A DNA stretch of 64,000 nucleotides from Orientallactaga sibirica (taxonomy: Eukaryota; Chordata; Mammalia; Rodentia; Dipodidae): contig JAEOAD010000040.1 in the NCBI GenBank assembly GCA_036365145.1, forward strand, positions 14,604,001 to 14,668,000. Reading direction: 5' to 3'. Below the pieces are notes generated by a model. That model was not told where the DNA came from. It made no database searches and saw nothing but the letters and a program-made list of their open reading frames with translations. Below are positions 61,193 to 64,000 of this stretch, piece by piece. A program made the position numbers and the translations under genes. Numbering within the stretch: position 1 is the stretch's first letter; each line of letters starts with the position of its first letter.

Positions 61193-62782
61193 AAAATAGA
61201 ATCCTACTGAACTATGATTAAAATATAAAACAGCTTGAACCTCAATGTAACTTTAAATTATATATATAATATATCATTTATTGAAATATAGAGATCTTCA
61301 TTTACATGTTTTTAAAATGAAAACATGAACAGGGACATGTGTAATACATTTGATATTGGTAGACCCTCCCTGTGGAATTAGTTCCTCTCACACATTCATC
61401 ACACCACCATGCTGGGAACATGTATTTTTCTCTTTATTATTTCTAAAATATAAATTTTGGACATTCAAAAGTGCAACAGTTAATGTGCCTGTGGGGAACA
61501 TCACAGTTCAAAAATATAAACAAAGGCAGTGATATAGCTTGTCATAAATGTTTTCGCAGTATTCTCCAAGTCTACATAGAAATACATATATACATATTGA
61601 TGTATAACATCATTTTACCTCACGTCCCTCTTCATAAAAATAGGACCATTTTGTACAGGTTCACACACCACATTTTAAGGTCATCCTTGATCATTGATAA
61701 AGTCACAAATCGTGTTTCTCAGACCGGGTTTGATTGTCATCATGAGCAAAAAATAGGAACGATTAGCAATTTTTGTTGTTGTTGTTGTTGTTGTTGTTGT
61801 TCTGGGGACTTGGCAAAAGGCCAATAAGGAAATAGAATCCACTCAAAACCCTTGGGAGAGAGCATTGCCAGGGACTGATCCGGAAAGCTTCACTCAGCTT
61901 TGCAATGTCCTGCAAGACCCACAGCAACATCAGAATGCAAAGCACCGGGACAAGTGAGGCTGTACATGGGAGAGGAAGGAATAAACAGAACGCTTGAGCT
62001 GTGATTCTAGAAACACCAATGTATTTCAAGTCTAATTGGCTCTACAGAACCTAGTCAGGTTTCCGTGTGTAATTGGCCAGTCTGGCTCAGTCTTCACACT
62101 TGACTATGACAGAGGAGGCTGGGAAAGGAAGGGGCTTGCATTGAGATGATGTAGGTAGTCAAGTACCTTGTTATTGCTACTGCATCTTTTAAAGCATCAC
62201 CTGCCGGAAGCGCATCCGGTGATTGCAGTAATCAAAGCCCATGTTTCATTCATAGGGTGTCAACAATTGGGTACATTGCAAAGAATGTCAATGAACCCAC
62301 ACGAACCCAGTTTGAAAGCTTGGATGGATGTAACAATCCTCCTCACACCTGAACCTCCAAAAAAAAAAAAAAAAAAAAAAAAAAAAACAGGAAAACCTTC
62401 TTCATCTTTTCCACCAAATATTGACCTGGCTGTACAGTGACCTTGGCATAGGGGGTTGCAGCATTTTTGTGCACGTTTTTCCACAAAGAAGGGTAGGTTC
62501 AGTTCCCCATGGAGTGGGAAGCAGTGTCTATGTTGTCCTGAACTTTCTGGAAGATGTGCCAAAACCCAAGATTTTACTTTCTGAGATTTCGCTTAGCCTC
62601 AGCTAAGACGGGAAAGTTAAATTTAGGAACGGCAATTGCTAGATAGACGGCGTTAAATGTCACTGACCTGACTTTAATAGTAGGGTTCCTACGTGGTGGA
62701 TTTCAGCCCACTTCCAAATTTCAAATTGAGTTTTTCCCATGGCAACCGTCTATAACCTTGAAAACTGACTCATCAGAAGAAC
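61193..62782. other. Unannotated AT-rich sequence, 1.6 kb
   Basis: Contains (TTG)n at 61773-61800 and an A(28) run at about 62359-62387. The frames around both are repeats read as protein. No gene or family recognised. Confidence 0.5.
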
Positions 62783-62892
62783 CAAGAAGTGGCACATCCT
62801 TCAACCCCAGCACTTGGGTGGTCGGGCTACACAATGAGTTCCAGGGCAGTCTGGGCTAGAATGAGACCCTACCTCAAAAAAAAAAAAAAAAA
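62783..62892 (+). mobile_element. B1-related fragment
   Basis: AAGTGGCACATCCTTCAACC, CAGCACTTGGGTGGTCGGGC, AATGAGACCCTACCTCAAAA. The middle is deleted. Confidence 0.65.
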
Positions 62893-63202
62893 CAATATAT
62901 AATATATATTTCTGCATCCCTCAGATTTCATCATTCGGTGTCTCGGTTAGCAACAACCCAGAAACCAGTGATTCCAGTGGCCAGTTTACTGGGAACTAGA
63001 GGACGAGGCTACCACTCACACCGCTGTCACTCAAAAGCACCATTGTGGTCTCGGGCTTTCCAACTCTCTCTCTCTTTCAGGTAAGAGAGGAAAAGAAGTT
63101 TCTGGTATTAAAAGGCATCTTTAAAGTTCATCCATTTAAAATATACACAGGAGTGGGATCCACCAAAATTGTCACTGGTCAGGAAAAAAAAAAGTGTGCC
63201 CA
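62893..63202. other. Unannotated sequence
   Basis: A pyrimidine run followed by TTTCAGGTAAG (63075-63085) looks like back-to-back splice signals but has no exon support. Confidence 0.45.
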
Positions 63203-63358
63203 AGCCGGGCGTGGTGGCGCACGCCTTTAATCCCAGCACTCGGGAGGCAGAGGTAGGAGGATCGCCGAGAGTTCGAGGCCACCCTGAAACTACATAGTTA
63301 ATTCCAGATCAGCCTGGACCAGAGTGAAACCCTACCTCGCAAAACAAAAACAAAAAAA
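63203..63358 (+). mobile_element. B1 SINE, young, with TSD
   Basis: AAAAGTGTGCCCA at about 63190-63202 and 63359-63371. Body nearly identical to 25025-25186. Confidence 0.93.
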
Positions 63359-63371
63359 AAAAGTGTGCCCA

Positions 63372-64000
63372 TCCTTTTTTTTTTTTTCTGACTTTGTTTC
63401 CACAGGGTCACAGCATGAGAAGTCACATTGCGTCCAAGCTTATGCCTGCATGTTGGACAACATTTAGGATTGAAGGGGACTCTTTGCTTGTCTCTAACAG
63501 AGCTACTTCAGAGATCATTAACTGCTTTTAGTACCTTGGACTGGGGAATCTATTTAGTAAACAATTAAAACTTTGACTTTCGGGACAATGCTACTCTGTC
63601 TCTATGCTCACTAAATGTAATCCTCTAAACTAGAATATTTTCTAGAGAAACATGTTATTTAATATAAATGTCAAAAACGGTCAAAATTATTACCTACTTA
63701 GTATGGTTTTCTTTTAAATTGTGCTTTCTCTGGAGGGAAATCATGTTACATGTTACATACTACATATTTAGCATCACTGATAACAGTAGTATTATTATAA
63801 ACGTAGATTACATAGGAAAAGGAGTTGTTGGGCTTCTGCAAGACCCAGATTGATTAACAAGGTTGGTTAGTTATCTGTTCTCTGTTTAGCACTAATACAT
63901 CTGTAAAGGTGAGAGGACCAGTACCTTTTAAGGTTCATGTGGCTTTGCATGCACTTCCCAAGAGAATTCAACAGCAGCCGATACCGGGTTTCGAGAGGGA
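63372..64000. other. Unannotated AT-rich sequence to window end
   Basis: T(12) run at about 63376; nothing else recognised. The 61-residue frame 63668-63853 is featureless. Confidence 0.5.

Noticed and set aside
63070..63090. Pyrimidine tract plus CAG followed by GTAAG
   Set aside because: Acceptor and donor abut with no exon between; no supporting frame.

Overview
This window looks like nuclear DNA from a rodent, most likely a jerboa or jumping mouse (Dipodoidea), and I could not find a functional gene in it. The rodent call rests on B1 SINEs of the murid type (7SL-derived, with the internal duplicated block), ID- and B4-like SINEs and rodent MaLR LTRs. The narrower call rests on the dominant SINE: a tRNA-derived B2-superfamily element with an A box (TGGCTTAGC), a B box (GGTTCGATTCC), a (TC)n stretch, AATAAA repeats and a T run before the A tail. 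That structure fits the T+ SINE called Dip, known from jerboas. The family names are from memory and were not checked by a search.

Layout. 1-1.5 kb: one MaLR LTR broken up by five younger SINEs. 2.5-10.5 kb: a direct tandem duplication of about 4 kb, each copy holding DIP SINEs, a MER5A-like DNA transposon, a LINE-1 3' end, an L2 fragment, a MaLR LTR piece and a B1. Part of the first copy (about 3.50-3.81 kb) reads like two sequences blended together. 10.5-21 kb: dense SINEs and a 290-bp pure polypurine tract at 16.25 kb. 21.7-24.2 kb: a LINE-1 ORF2 relic, a LINE-1 3' end split by a MaLR LTR, and another LTR split by two SINEs. 24.7 kb: a partial 5S rRNA copy inside a SINE. 25-32 kb: the most repeat-poor part, with three MIR relics in or near it and about 1.5 kb of unannotated sequence at 29.75-31.3 kb. 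32-56 kb: SINE clusters, LINE-1 3' ends on both strands, LTRs, and several places where successive elements went into the same target site. 56.3-58.8 kb: a MaLR LTR 3' end followed by about 2 kb of MaLR-like internal sequence, with further SINEs inside. 60.3 kb: a GATA microsatellite with a 61-bp higher-order repeat. 61.2-64 kb: mostly unannotated AT-rich sequence.

The open reading frames in the window are explained by SINEs, microsatellites, LINE 3' ends or short chance frames. The window is best read as intergenic or intronic DNA shaped by retrotransposition. What stands out is structural: nested and serial insertions with readable target-site duplications (TSDs), chimeric junctions, local duplications, and one stretch that may be an assembly artefact. 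I saw no CRISPR array, operon, intact RNA gene or unknown gene system.
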